From Bacteroidia bacterium (GTDB taxonomy: Bacteria > Bacteroidota > Bacteroidia > SpSt-205), in NCBI GenBank assembly GCA_026413325.1, contig JANZYW010000007.1, positions 6,947 to 53,154 on the forward strand: 46,208 nt of DNA, written 5' to 3'. Shown piece by piece: positions 28,617 to 36,868 of the stretch (positions are counted from its first letter, which is position 1; every line of letters begins with the position of its first letter). Both the position numbers and the translations under genes were made by a program. The notes beneath the pieces were generated by a model. That model saw nothing but the letters and a program-made list of their open reading frames with translations, was not told where the DNA came from and did no database searches.

Positions 28617-30066
28617 TTGGACTGAGCTGCTTCGTCAGCTATTTTTATACGACCCAAGTAGTCCGATGGTATTCCCAACGGGGGTATTTTGGGTTTGGTG
28701 TATCGTGGTTTTGGGTTTATATGGACTCATGGTCCATGTGCGGCGAGAAAAGTGGGGGCTTTTATGGCTGTTAGCTTTTTCTATGTTTTTTTACTATAAG
28801 TCTGTAGGTGTTTTTGTGTGGCTTTTCGCTGTGACTTTGGTAGGGGAATATGTACTGGTGCGATGGATGGTTGCCTTTCCTCGAACGGCTCGCTTGGCAC
28901 TCATTTTAGCGATCTTGGTTCCACTTTTATTTCTATGCTATTTTAAGTACACAGGTTTTTTGATACAAAACTTTGAGCTTATTACTGGCAAAAACCTTGA
29001 AGTATCGGATATTTTTCTCCCTGCTGGCATATCTTTTTACACTTTTCAGATGATTAGTTATGCAATAGATGTGCGGAGGGGACATATTTCTGCTGGATCT
29101 TTCTGGGAGTATGCCTTATACATAGCCTATTTTCCGCAGCTGGTGGCGGGACCTATTGTACGGGCTGGTCACTTTCTTCCCCAGCTTTCCCAGCCTATCC
29201 GAGACGCAGAATGGATAGGGCGCGGGTTCTGGTTGGTACTTCAAGGATTGGTTAAGAAAGTAGTTTTTGCAGATTATATTGCTCAATACAACAGCTTAGT
29301 GTTTGCTAATCCAACTGGCTACTCCAGTTTTGAGAATATCATGGCCATATACGGGTTTGGGCTTCAGATATTTTATGATTTTTCTGGGTATAGTGATGTG
29401 GCTATAGGTTTAGGGCGGATGATGGGCTTTGACTTGGGGGTTAACTTCGCTAAGCCGTATCTTTCTACCAGTATCACAGAGTTTTGGCGGCGATGGCATA
29501 TCAGTTTGTCGACCTGGCTGCGTGATTATCTTTACATACCATTGGGGGGAAATCGTCGAGGAGCTTTTCGGACCTATATAAATCTTTTATTGACCATGTT
29601 GATCGGAGGCTTGTGGCATGGGGCCTCCTGGCGTTTTGTGGTGTGGGGAGGGGCTCATGGAGTTGCATTAGCGGTGCATCGGGCTTTATTTGGGAGAGAG
29701 GAAGGGGCTAAACCTTGGTGGCGGCGATGGATGGGCTGGTTCCTTACCTTTCACTTAGTGCTGATTTTATGGGTATTTTTCCGGGCGGCAGATTTTTCTA
29801 CTGCCGTCGCTGTGCTGCAGCGGGCCTGTACGCAGGTAGATTTCCGGTATGTAGAGCCTTTCTTGCATGCTCGACCGCTTTTTGTGGTTCTTCTTCTCGG
29901 GGGATATCTTTTGCATGCGGTACCGATGGAACGGGTAGCGTGGATAGAAAGTAGTTTTGCTCGAAGCCCTTGGATACTCAAGGCGGTCGTGTTTTTCGGG
30001 GTTATACAGCTTATATTAGAGATGCGTCAGTCATATGTCCAGCCGTTCTTGTATTTTCAGTTTTAG
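28606..30066 (+). CDS. MBOAT family O-acyltransferase (AlgI/DltB-like)
   Basis: LPAGISFYTFQMISYAIDVRRG, FPQLVAGPIVRAGHFLPQL, DFSGYSDVAIGLGRMMGFDLGVNFAKPYLSTSITEFWRRWHISLSTWLRDYLYIPLGGNRRG, LIGGLWHGASWRFVVWGGAHG. Confidence 0.95.
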   Translation: MGLDWTELLRQLFLYDPSSPMVFPTGVFWVWCIVVLGLYGLMVHVRREKWGLLWLLAFSMFFYYKSVGVFVWLFAVTLVGEYVLVRWMVAFPRTARLALILAILVPLLFLCYFKYTGFLIQNFELITGKNLEVSDIFLPAGISFYTFQMISYAIDVRRGHISAGSFWEYALYIAYFPQLVAGPIVRAGHFLPQLSQPIRDAEWIGRGFWLVLQGLVKKVVFADYIAQYNSLVFANPTGYSSFENIMAIYGFGLQIFYDFSGYSDVAIGLGRMMGFDLGVNFAKPYLSTSITEFWRRWHISLSTWLRDYLYIPLGGNRRGAFRTYINLLLTMLIGGLWHGASWRFVVWGGAHGVALAVHRALFGREEGAKPWWRRWMGWFLTFHLVLILWVFFRAADFSTAVAVLQRACTQVDFRYVEPFLHARPLFVVLLLGGYLLHAVPMERVAWIESSFARSPWILKAVVFFGVIQLILEMRQSYVQPFLYFQF

Positions 30067-31150
30067 TATTCTCTGGTTTGGAATAAGCTGCCATTCATCT
30101 TCTGCAGAGAGGGAAGGAGAGGGGGAGAGGCTTCGGTTGACCGAGGTTCAGCAGCAGGGTATCGACTTGGCTGTCGCTCCTTTGCAGCAGGACTCTATAT
30201 GGGAGGAGGTACGTCTCGTGGGCCGTACGGTGGTTTTGGCTCATGCGCAAGGAAGGGTGCACAGCCGGGTAGAGGGAACGGTGGAGGGGATCCGGGTACG
30301 GGAAGGGCAGTACGTTCAAGCGGGGGAAGAGCTTTTTCAAGTGTATAGTGGGACTGTGGTAACCCTCCAGCGAGAATACATGGATGCTTATCAAAGAAGC
30401 AAAGCGGCTCAGTCTAAGCTAATCCAGCAAGAAAGTCTTGCTTCCTCTCGCTTGGCTTCCAGTACTGAAGTGGCGCAAGTGCGAGCAGAGCGCCTTCAGG
30501 CAGAAGCACAACTGAGAGCTATTCTAAGCCAGCTCCAGCTGATAGGTATCACACCCGATACCAGTGGAAATATACGTTTGGTCTCCGTGCGAGCCCCTCT
30601 TTCTGGCTATGTCACGCGTGTGGGGGTAGCGATCGGAGAGTATATCCGTCCCGAGAGGGAGTTAGCTCGTATCGTCAACCCCACGGATTTACATGCGGAT
30701 CTGTATCTCTCTGAGCGGGAAGCAGGCTGGATTCGGCCCCGCATGAAAGTGAAACTGCGTTTTCCTGCCCTACCTGAGCTAGGGGAGTTTTTCTCTCAAG
30801 TCGAATACGTGGCTCAAGTAGAAGATAGCATGGGGGTGCATCTCGTTGCGCACGTTCGGCTGCCGACTTTGTCTTATCCGGTTTTTTCGGGTATTCCTAT
30901 TGAGGGGCGCCTCTCTCATTACAAGGGACAATTCTATCGGGTTCCTCTCACTGCTCTGGCTTATAGAGGACGACAAACCTACCTTTTTGTGCAGGAGAGG
31001 ACAGGAGAATATGTTCCCTTACCTGTACGCGCTACCCTCATGGATACGGTCGCTTTGGTTGAAGGACACAACTTACGAGTGGGAATGCCTGTCGTAGTTC
31101 GGGGAAGCGCTTTTTTAGCTTCTCAGCTTTGGCAGATTGGACAAGAATAG
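30035..31150 (+). CDS. Efflux RND-type periplasmic adaptor (membrane fusion protein, CusB/HlyD-like)
   Basis: Lipobox-like FGISCHSSS; GRVHSRVEGTVEGIRVREGQYVQAGEELFQVYS; VRAPLSGYVTRVGVAIGEYI. Confidence 0.85.
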   Translation: MSSRSCIFSFSILWFGISCHSSSAEREGEGERLRLTEVQQQGIDLAVAPLQQDSIWEEVRLVGRTVVLAHAQGRVHSRVEGTVEGIRVREGQYVQAGEELFQVYSGTVVTLQREYMDAYQRSKAAQSKLIQQESLASSRLASSTEVAQVRAERLQAEAQLRAILSQLQLIGITPDTSGNIRLVSVRAPLSGYVTRVGVAIGEYIRPERELARIVNPTDLHADLYLSEREAGWIRPRMKVKLRFPALPELGEFFSQVEYVAQVEDSMGVHLVAHVRLPTLSYPVFSGIPIEGRLSHYKGQFYRVPLTALAYRGRQTYLFVQERTGEYVPLPVRATLMDTVALVEGHNLRVGMPVVVRGSAFLASQLWQIGQE

Positions 31151-31156
31151 GTATTT

Positions 31157-32428
31157 TTGAATATGTATCGATTTGCACGGGGAATGAGCCTATGGCTTCT
31201 TTTAGGACTGGGGGATCGGATTTATTCCCAGTACATCTTGTTGCCGATGGATGAGACGCAGACTCAGCATTTGCGCGCGTATGGACTGGTATATGCCCTT
31301 CTAAGTCGAGGGGTGCCGGTAGATTGGCTTCTTAACTATCGAGGGGGGAGCTTTGCTTTTTTGGAAGTAGGGTGGGTTGTATCTGAACTCGAGCGGAGGG
31401 AGATACGATACCAGACCCTTTCTTCAGCGGAATATGGGCAGATTCTGTCGCAAATAGCTCGTCCAGAGGTGAATATGGATGTAGTTCGTTTGGAAAAAGC
31501 CCCTCGGATAGCCGTATATGCCCCCCAATCCTCTGAGCCTTGGGATGATGCAGTACAGCTTGTTTTATTATATGCAGAGATACCCTATGACATTATCTAT
31601 GATGACGAGGTTCTTTCTGGTAAGCTTAGGGAGTATGACTGGCTTCATTTGCATCATGAGGATTTTACAGGGCAGTACGGAAAGTTTTATAGTTTCAAGG
31701 ATAAGGCATGGTACAAAGCGATGGTTCGGGAGCAGACGGCTATCGCCAGTCGGTGGGGTTTCCAACGCGTGGCGGATCTTAAGCTGGCTGTGGTAAAGAA
31801 ACTGCGAGAATGGGTACAGCAGGGGGGGTTTCTCTTTGCCATGTGCTCTGCTACGGATACCTATGACATAGCTTTCGCAGCTGAAGGAACGGACATTGTT
31901 CATGATATTTATGATGGAACTCCGTATGATCCCTTCGCCAATAGTAAACTTCGCTTTGATAATTGTATAGCTTTTCAGAATTTTACCATTCGTTTGAATC
32001 CCTTTGATTATGAGTTTTCCGATATAGATACGGGGGAGCGGCGGAGGACTCTTCGAGAGGATCAGGATTACTTTACTTTACGAGAATTTTCTGCCAAATG
32101 GGATCCTATCCCGACGATGCTTTGTCAAAATCATGTATCCCGGATCAAGGGCTTCTACGGGCAGACGACGGGGTACGAGATGAGCCTTCTTCGTCCGAAT
32201 GTCGTCGTGATGGGGGAGTTCACGCCTTTATCTGAGGCGCGTTATATTCATGGGATTCTGGAGAGGGGCTTCTGGACCTTTTATGGAGGACACGATCCGG
32301 AAGATTATCAGCATTTTGTAGAGGAGCCTCCTACGGATGTAAGCAAGCATCCTACCTCCCCTGGGTATCGATTGATACTAAATAATGTGCTTTTCCCGGC
32401 TGCTAAACGGAAGAAGATGAAGACTTAG
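31157..32428 (+). CDS. Conserved Bacteroidetes secreted protein often labelled 'asparagine synthetase B' (function uncertain)
   Basis: YILLPMDETQTQHLRAYGLVYALLSRGVPVDWLLNYRGGSF...WDDAVQLVLLYAEIPYDIIYDDEVL...YDWLHLHHEDFTGQYGKF. Confidence 0.75.
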   Translation: MNMYRFARGMSLWLLLGLGDRIYSQYILLPMDETQTQHLRAYGLVYALLSRGVPVDWLLNYRGGSFAFLEVGWVVSELERREIRYQTLSSAEYGQILSQIARPEVNMDVVRLEKAPRIAVYAPQSSEPWDDAVQLVLLYAEIPYDIIYDDEVLSGKLREYDWLHLHHEDFTGQYGKFYSFKDKAWYKAMVREQTAIASRWGFQRVADLKLAVVKKLREWVQQGGFLFAMCSATDTYDIAFAAEGTDIVHDIYDGTPYDPFANSKLRFDNCIAFQNFTIRLNPFDYEFSDIDTGERRRTLREDQDYFTLREFSAKWDPIPTMLCQNHVSRIKGFYGQTTGYEMSLLRPNVVVMGEFTPLSEARYIHGILERGFWTFYGGHDPEDYQHFVEEPPTDVSKHPTSPGYRLILNNVLFPAAKRKKMKT

Positions 32429-33459
32429 TCTTTTTGGGAGGAGATTTCTTTTATGGCTTGTTCTGCTTCTGGGAAGTCTCCTTTCAGATATAAGGCCTTT
32501 TTGTAGGCTTGAAGGGCCTGGAAGGTGTCGCCTTTGGCTTCTAGGAGGCTACCTTTCATGAAGAAGGCTCGTGCGTCTTGGGGATTGAGCTCTGCTGCTC
32601 GTGAGAAATCATCCAGGGCTTTGTCCTGCTTTCCTAATCGGAAGTAGACATATCCTCTATTATAGTAGGCCTGTGCGTAGCTGGGGTGGGCTAATAGCGC
32701 CTGGGAGTAGGCTTGGATGGCTTGGAATCCGTATGTGGCGATGAGTTTTTTAGGTTTTCGTTCTTGGAGGGCTTGCTCTAATTTTCTCAGGTAATAGTTC
32801 CCCAGCTGAAGGTTGAGTAGGGGATGGAATCGATCCTTTGTCCAATAGGGGTCTAAAAACCATTTTTTGGCACTTTCTGGCTGGTTGAAATCGTTGAGAT
32901 AGAGATCATAGAGGAGCGTACGGGCTTTATCGTGGGTAGAGTCTCGTCGGAGGGCTTCTTTCCAGAAGGCTGCGGCTTGCATAAGGTGCCCCTGGCTATG
33001 GGCCCAGAGGCCCAGGGTAGTCCAGATCTCGGGGTTGCTGCTATCGGCCTGAAGAGCTTGAAGGAGATGGCGATGCGCTTCTTTCCAGTTTCGCTGCATT
33101 AGGTAGACCGCTCCGAGTCGGTGGTGCAGCTGGGGAGTGCTCCCTCCCAGCTCTAATGCTCGTTTGTAATGAAACAGCGCTTGTTGATCGTCTCCTTTTG
33201 TGTAGTAATAAAAGCCTTTCAGCTCGTATAGAAAAGGCTGGGTACTGTCTTTTTCTAAGGCTTTTTCCAACAGAGAGAAAGCTTCGCTTGTATCTCCGGC
33301 TTCGAAGGCTCGGATGCTGGAGGAAAGGAAGGATTCCCAGCGTGTTGTGTCGGCTTGGAGGGTGTCATTGGGAGGGGTATTCCCTGTGGGGGGGGTACAC
33401 GATGTCCCCAGCCAGAGGAGTGACAGCGCTGCCACAGTTCGTTTACAGTTGCTTTCCAT
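32425..33459 (-). CDS. TPR-repeat lipoprotein
   Basis: Better start at 33459 gives MESNCKRTVAALSLLWLGTSCTPP (lipobox); multiple TPRs including SYAQAYYNRGYVYFRLGKQDKALDDFSRAAELNPQDARAFFMKGSLLEAKGD. Confidence 0.88.
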   Translation of the reverse strand: MESNCKRTVAALSLLWLGTSCTPPTGNTPPNDTLQADTTRWESFLSSSIRAFEAGDTSEAFSLLEKALEKDSTQPFLYELKGFYYYTKGDDQQALFHYKRALELGGSTPQLHHRLGAVYLMQRNWKEAHRHLLQALQADSSNPEIWTTLGLWAHSQGHLMQAAAFWKEALRRDSTHDKARTLLYDLYLNDFNQPESAKKWFLDPYWTKDRFHPLLNLQLGNYYLRKLEQALQERKPKKLIATYGFQAIQAYSQALLAHPSYAQAYYNRGYVYFRLGKQDKALDDFSRAAELNPQDARAFFMKGSLLEAKGDTFQALQAYKKALYLKGDFPEAEQAIKEISSQKD

Positions 33460-33872
33460 GGTGGAAGGTAAAAATACGGCGCCAGGTCGTTCCAGGGGCC
33501 TAAAACGAAAGGGCGGTGGGGGATCCAAGGGTGCGGGAGGGTAAGTGTGGGAGTGCAGCGTATCTCAGCCCCATAGGCTAAGAGGTCTAAATCGATGATA
33601 CGAGCGCCCCAGCGAGGTCTTACGGAGGGAGGGCGTCCCAAAGACTGCTCTATGGCTTGTAATGTCTCGAGCAGTGCTTCTGGGGAGAGGTGCGTGGTTA
33701 CCTGCCATACTGCGTTGAGATAGAGGGGTTGTTCCCTTTCTCCCCAAGGATAGGTTTCATAGATAGGCGAGCTTTGTATGACTTCGATCCCGACTGAGAG
33801 AAGATATTGCCAGGCATCTGAGAAGGCCTTCCATCGATCTCCTAAGTTACTTCCTACCCCTATGAAGATCAT
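33255..33872 (-). CDS. folK: 2-amino-4-hydroxy-6-hydroxymethyldihydropteridine diphosphokinase (HPPK) with 3' extension overlapping the next gene
   Basis: IFIGVGSNLGDRW, SSPIYETYPWG, LNAVWQV, RWGARIIDLDLLAYG, LPHPWIPHRPFVLGPWNDLAP. Confidence 0.92.
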   Translation of the reverse strand: MIFIGVGSNLGDRWKAFSDAWQYLLSVGIEVIQSSPIYETYPWGEREQPLYLNAVWQVTTHLSPEALLETLQAIEQSLGRPPSVRPRWGARIIDLDLLAYGAEIRCTPTLTLPHPWIPHRPFVLGPWNDLAPYFYLPPWKATVNELWQRCHSSGWGHRVPPPQGIPLPMTPSKPTQHAGNPSFPPASEPSKPEIQAKLSLCWKKP

Positions 33873-34831
33873 CTGCGTCGTGAGAGGACTCTTTCTACCG
33901 CAGCTGTGATATGGCGAGGGGTTAGGCCGTACTTTTCCAGGAGCTCCTCTGGCTTCCCACTTTCTCCGAAGGTATCTTGGACAGCGACTCGCTCGACGTA
34001 GCGAGGGCAGTGCCTGGTGGCGATGTAGCTGATGATATCTCCAAGTCCATTGTACAGCTGATGTTCCTCAGCGGTGACGATTACGGAGGTCCGTTCCAGC
34101 CATTCTGTGATTCCTTCTACATCGATAGGCTTGAGGGTATGGACGTTTACTACCGCTATCGAAACGCCTTTTTCTTCGAGAGCGTAGGCACTCTGAAGGG
34201 CGTGCCACACCATATGACCCGTAGCGAAGATAACGCCGTCTGTACCTTCTAATAGCACTTGTATTTTTCCTACTTGGAATGAAGGATCCTCTTCTGGAGT
34301 AAAGTTGGGTACTGCTGGACGACCGAAGCGGAGGTAGACAGGACCTTCCCATTCGGCAGCAGCCCGCGTCGCAAGTCGGGTCTGATTGTAGTCACAGGGA
34401 CTTAGCACTGTCATACCTGGCAATCCCCGCATGAGACCGATATCCTCCAGCATCTGGTGGGTGGCTCCATCTTCTCCTAAGGTAAGACCTGCATGAGATG
34501 CAGCTATTTTCACATTTTTTCCAGAGTAGCAGACACTTTGGCGAATCTGGTCATACACACGTCCCGTAGCGAAGTTGGCAAAGGTGCCCACGAAGGGTAT
34601 GAATCCTCCTGTTGCCAGTCCTGCTGCTACCCCTATCATGTTGGCTTCTGCTACTCCGCACTGAAAGAATCTTTCAGGAAACTTTTTTGCAAAGGCGTCC
34701 ATCTTCAATGAGCTCATCAAATCTGCTGAGAGAGCGACTATTTTTTCATTTCTTTCCGCTGCTTCTACGAGTCCTACCCCGAAGCCAGAGCGGGTATCTT
34801 TCTTACCAGTGTCGGTATATCGGAAACGCAT
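33869..34831 (-). CDS. Transketolase, C-terminal section
   Basis: GVAEANMIGVAAGLATGGFIPFVGTFANFATGRVYDQIRQSVCYSGKNVKIAASHAGLTLGEDGATHQMLEDIGLMRGLPGM. Confidence 0.94.
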   Translation of the reverse strand: MRFRYTDTGKKDTRSGFGVGLVEAAERNEKIVALSADLMSSLKMDAFAKKFPERFFQCGVAEANMIGVAAGLATGGFIPFVGTFANFATGRVYDQIRQSVCYSGKNVKIAASHAGLTLGEDGATHQMLEDIGLMRGLPGMTVLSPCDYNQTRLATRAAAEWEGPVYLRFGRPAVPNFTPEEDPSFQVGKIQVLLEGTDGVIFATGHMVWHALQSAYALEEKGVSIAVVNVHTLKPIDVEGITEWLERTSVIVTAEEHQLYNGLGDIISYIATRHCPRYVERVAVQDTFGESGKPEELLEKYGLTPRHITAAVERVLSRRR

Positions 34832-34834
34832 ATT

Positions 34835-35680
34835 CTAAAAGTCTTCTAAAGTAGAAGGGAGTTGTGCGATGGCTTTTTCATACTCGGCTGGGCTGGGGGC
34901 TTTTCCATGCCATCGATAATCGTTTTCCATGAAGTCGACGCCTTTCCCCATCGTGGTATAGGCGATAAGTGCGACAGGGCGTCCTTTTCCTCTTCGGTTA
35001 GACGCTTCCTGGAGAGCTTCTAACACATGAGGTAAGCTATGGGGCTCGCATAGGGGGAGGGTATCCCATCCGAAAGCGCGCCACTTTTCCTCCATTGGAT
35101 CGGTGTCTAACACCTCGCGGGTATCTCCATCGATCTGTTTGTAGTTCCGGTCTATGATGGCGATGAGATTATCTACCTTGTGATGGGCTGCGAAGAGGGC
35201 TGCCTCCCAGACCTGGCCTTCGTTAGTTTCTCCATCTCCGAGCATAACATATACTGTGTGCGGGTCTTTTCGGAGTTTTTTTGACAGGGCTAGGCCGATG
35301 CCGACGGAGAGTCCTTGACCCAAGGAGCCTGTGGCGATCCGGACGCCGGGAAGCTTCTCTTTCGTCGCAGGGTGTCCTTGTAGGCGGCTATCGATTCGCC
35401 GAAAGGAAGCTAACTCTGCAAGGGGGAAGTAGCCACTGCGAGCTAATACTGCGTACCATGCCGCGCAGATATGTCCATTCGATAGGATAAAGATATCTTC
35501 TCCTTCCCCTGAGGGTGAAAAAGGAGAAGGGGTATGTTTCATATGGGCGAAATAGAGGGCCACCAGGATATCGGTTGCACCCAAAGCTCCTCCGGGATGA
35601 CCAGATTGGGCATTGTATACCATTCGAAGGACGTCTCTTCTCACCTGAGCTGCGATGCGCTCAAGGGTCGTTATCTCCAT
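34835..35680 (-). CDS. Transketolase, N-terminal section (TPP-binding)
   Basis: QSGHPGGALGATDILVALYF, GSLGQGLSVGIGLALSKK, LGDGETNEGQVWEAALFAAHHKVDNLIAIIDRN. Confidence 0.94.
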   Translation of the reverse strand: MEITTLERIAAQVRRDVLRMVYNAQSGHPGGALGATDILVALYFAHMKHTPSPFSPSGEGEDIFILSNGHICAAWYAVLARSGYFPLAELASFRRIDSRLQGHPATKEKLPGVRIATGSLGQGLSVGIGLALSKKLRKDPHTVYVMLGDGETNEGQVWEAALFAAHHKVDNLIAIIDRNYKQIDGDTREVLDTDPMEEKWRAFGWDTLPLCEPHSLPHVLEALQEASNRRGKGRPVALIAYTTMGKGVDFMENDYRWHGKAPSPAEYEKAIAQLPSTLEDF

Positions 35681-35687
35681 GGCGGCC

Positions 35688-35695
35688 CAAAGTTA
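35688..35695 (-). promoter_or_regulatory. -7 box TAACTTTG, 7 nt before transketolase N-terminal section ATG
   Basis: Matches TAnnTTTG. Confidence 0.7.
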
Positions 35696-35708
35696 GGTGA
35701 ATCGCCTC

Positions 35709-36827
35709 TCAGTGCTGGGCAGGCTTCCGAGGCCACTGCAAGGTAGCTTGGTAGAGAACGGTTTTCCTTAGCTGCCCTCCCAGCCAGATACGGTCCTTTC
35801 CTTTTAGGGGGGAAGTGTAGTTGAGGAGGAGAAGTTCTGTCTCACTTTTCCAGAGACCAGTGGGGAAAGCTGTATCTCCCCAGCCAGGTAAATCTTGTAT
35901 CCATTCTACGGTGTGCGATAGCGTGTCTACTCGATAGAGAGCTGTCCGTTTGCGGGTCAGAGAGTAGTAGGCTAAGTTGTACATCCGTCGGAGGGAGAGT
36001 GGCCACCAGCGGGGCGCTCGGTCTGCTACTCCCGAGAGGCTTCTTCGGGCGATGAGATAGAGGCCATCGGGAGCTTCGAAAAGCCAAGGGCTATCATACT
36101 TGTATGGGAGGGGCTTACACTGCCAAGGAGCGCTGGGGGACTCAGCCCAGCAGAGGTAGCTGCCAAGGCCTTCTGCTCGAGCTATAGCCCAGAGCTGGCC
36201 TTTCGAGCTAATCCAAAAGTCTGTTTCTGTGGCGTAAGGAGCAGTTACCTGGGGGTAGTTACTTATCGGCGTCCAGGTGTACCCGTCTCTGCTCATGAGA
36301 AGACGTACCTCTGCTTGATGGTGAGGCCTATATAGATTTTCTCCCCAGTAAAGCGAGAGATATGCCACTGAATCATGAGCTCTGGCTCTCCAAGGGACCC
36401 ACCCTGGCCATCCTACACTAAAATGATTCCAGTTTCTTCCTGCTTCTCTCACCATTCCTTGTATTCCCGCCGATTGAAATCGCCAGGGTTTATCGGCTCC
36501 TACGAAGTAATAGAGAAAGAGCTTCTCTTTCCATACAAGCCAGCGCGGCTCACGGATGTCTCGCTGGAGTCGAAGGACTGTGTCACACTGCCAGTCCTCT
36601 AAATTTGAGGAGCGTAGAATGCGCAGCTCCGCTCTCTTCGAAGGAAAGTGTGTGGGGGCTGTACGCAGGGCCAAGAAGTATTCACCCTGGTAGTGAATCA
36701 AGTCTATGTTGTTATGGCTGCGGTGTTGGGGAGAATCGATACAGAGAAGGCTTTCAGGGGGTATCTCTCTGATATGGCGGACCACAATCTGGGTCCAGAG
36801 AAGCAGGAGGAGGCTCACCCAAGACAC
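35709..36827 (-). CDS. Secreted hypothetical protein, five-bladed-propeller/sialidase-like
   Basis: Hydrophobic N-terminus; repeated motifs (EYFLALRTAPTHF, LRILRSSNLEDWQ, VRLLMSRDGYTWTPIS, WLFEAPDGLYLIARR). GTG start at 36827 preferred because the track's TTG at 36833 overlaps a promoter box. Confidence 0.65.
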   Translation of the reverse strand: MSWVSLLLLLWTQIVVRHIREIPPESLLCIDSPQHRSHNNIDLIHYQGEYFLALRTAPTHFPSKRAELRILRSSNLEDWQCDTVLRLQRDIREPRWLVWKEKLFLYYFVGADKPWRFQSAGIQGMVREAGRNWNHFSVGWPGWVPWRARAHDSVAYLSLYWGENLYRPHHQAEVRLLMSRDGYTWTPISNYPQVTAPYATETDFWISSKGQLWAIARAEGLGSYLCWAESPSAPWQCKPLPYKYDSPWLFEAPDGLYLIARRSLSGVADRAPRWWPLSLRRMYNLAYYSLTRKRTALYRVDTLSHTVEWIQDLPGWGDTAFPTGLWKSETELLLLNYTSPLKGKDRIWLGGQLRKTVLYQATLQWPRKPAQH

Positions 36828-36830
36828 GTC

Positions 36831-36838
36831 CAAAGATA
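36831..36838 (-). promoter_or_regulatory. -7 box TATCTTTG, 3 nt before GTG 36827
   Basis: Matches TAnnTTTG; divergent with ettA. Confidence 0.65.
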
Positions 36839-36856
36839 GTCGAACCCCGTAATCTG

Positions 36857-36864
36857 TACATTTG
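36857..36864 (+). promoter_or_regulatory. -7 box TACATTTG, 4 nt before ettA ATG
   Basis: Matches TAnnTTTG. Confidence 0.7.
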
Positions 36865-36868
36865 TGGC

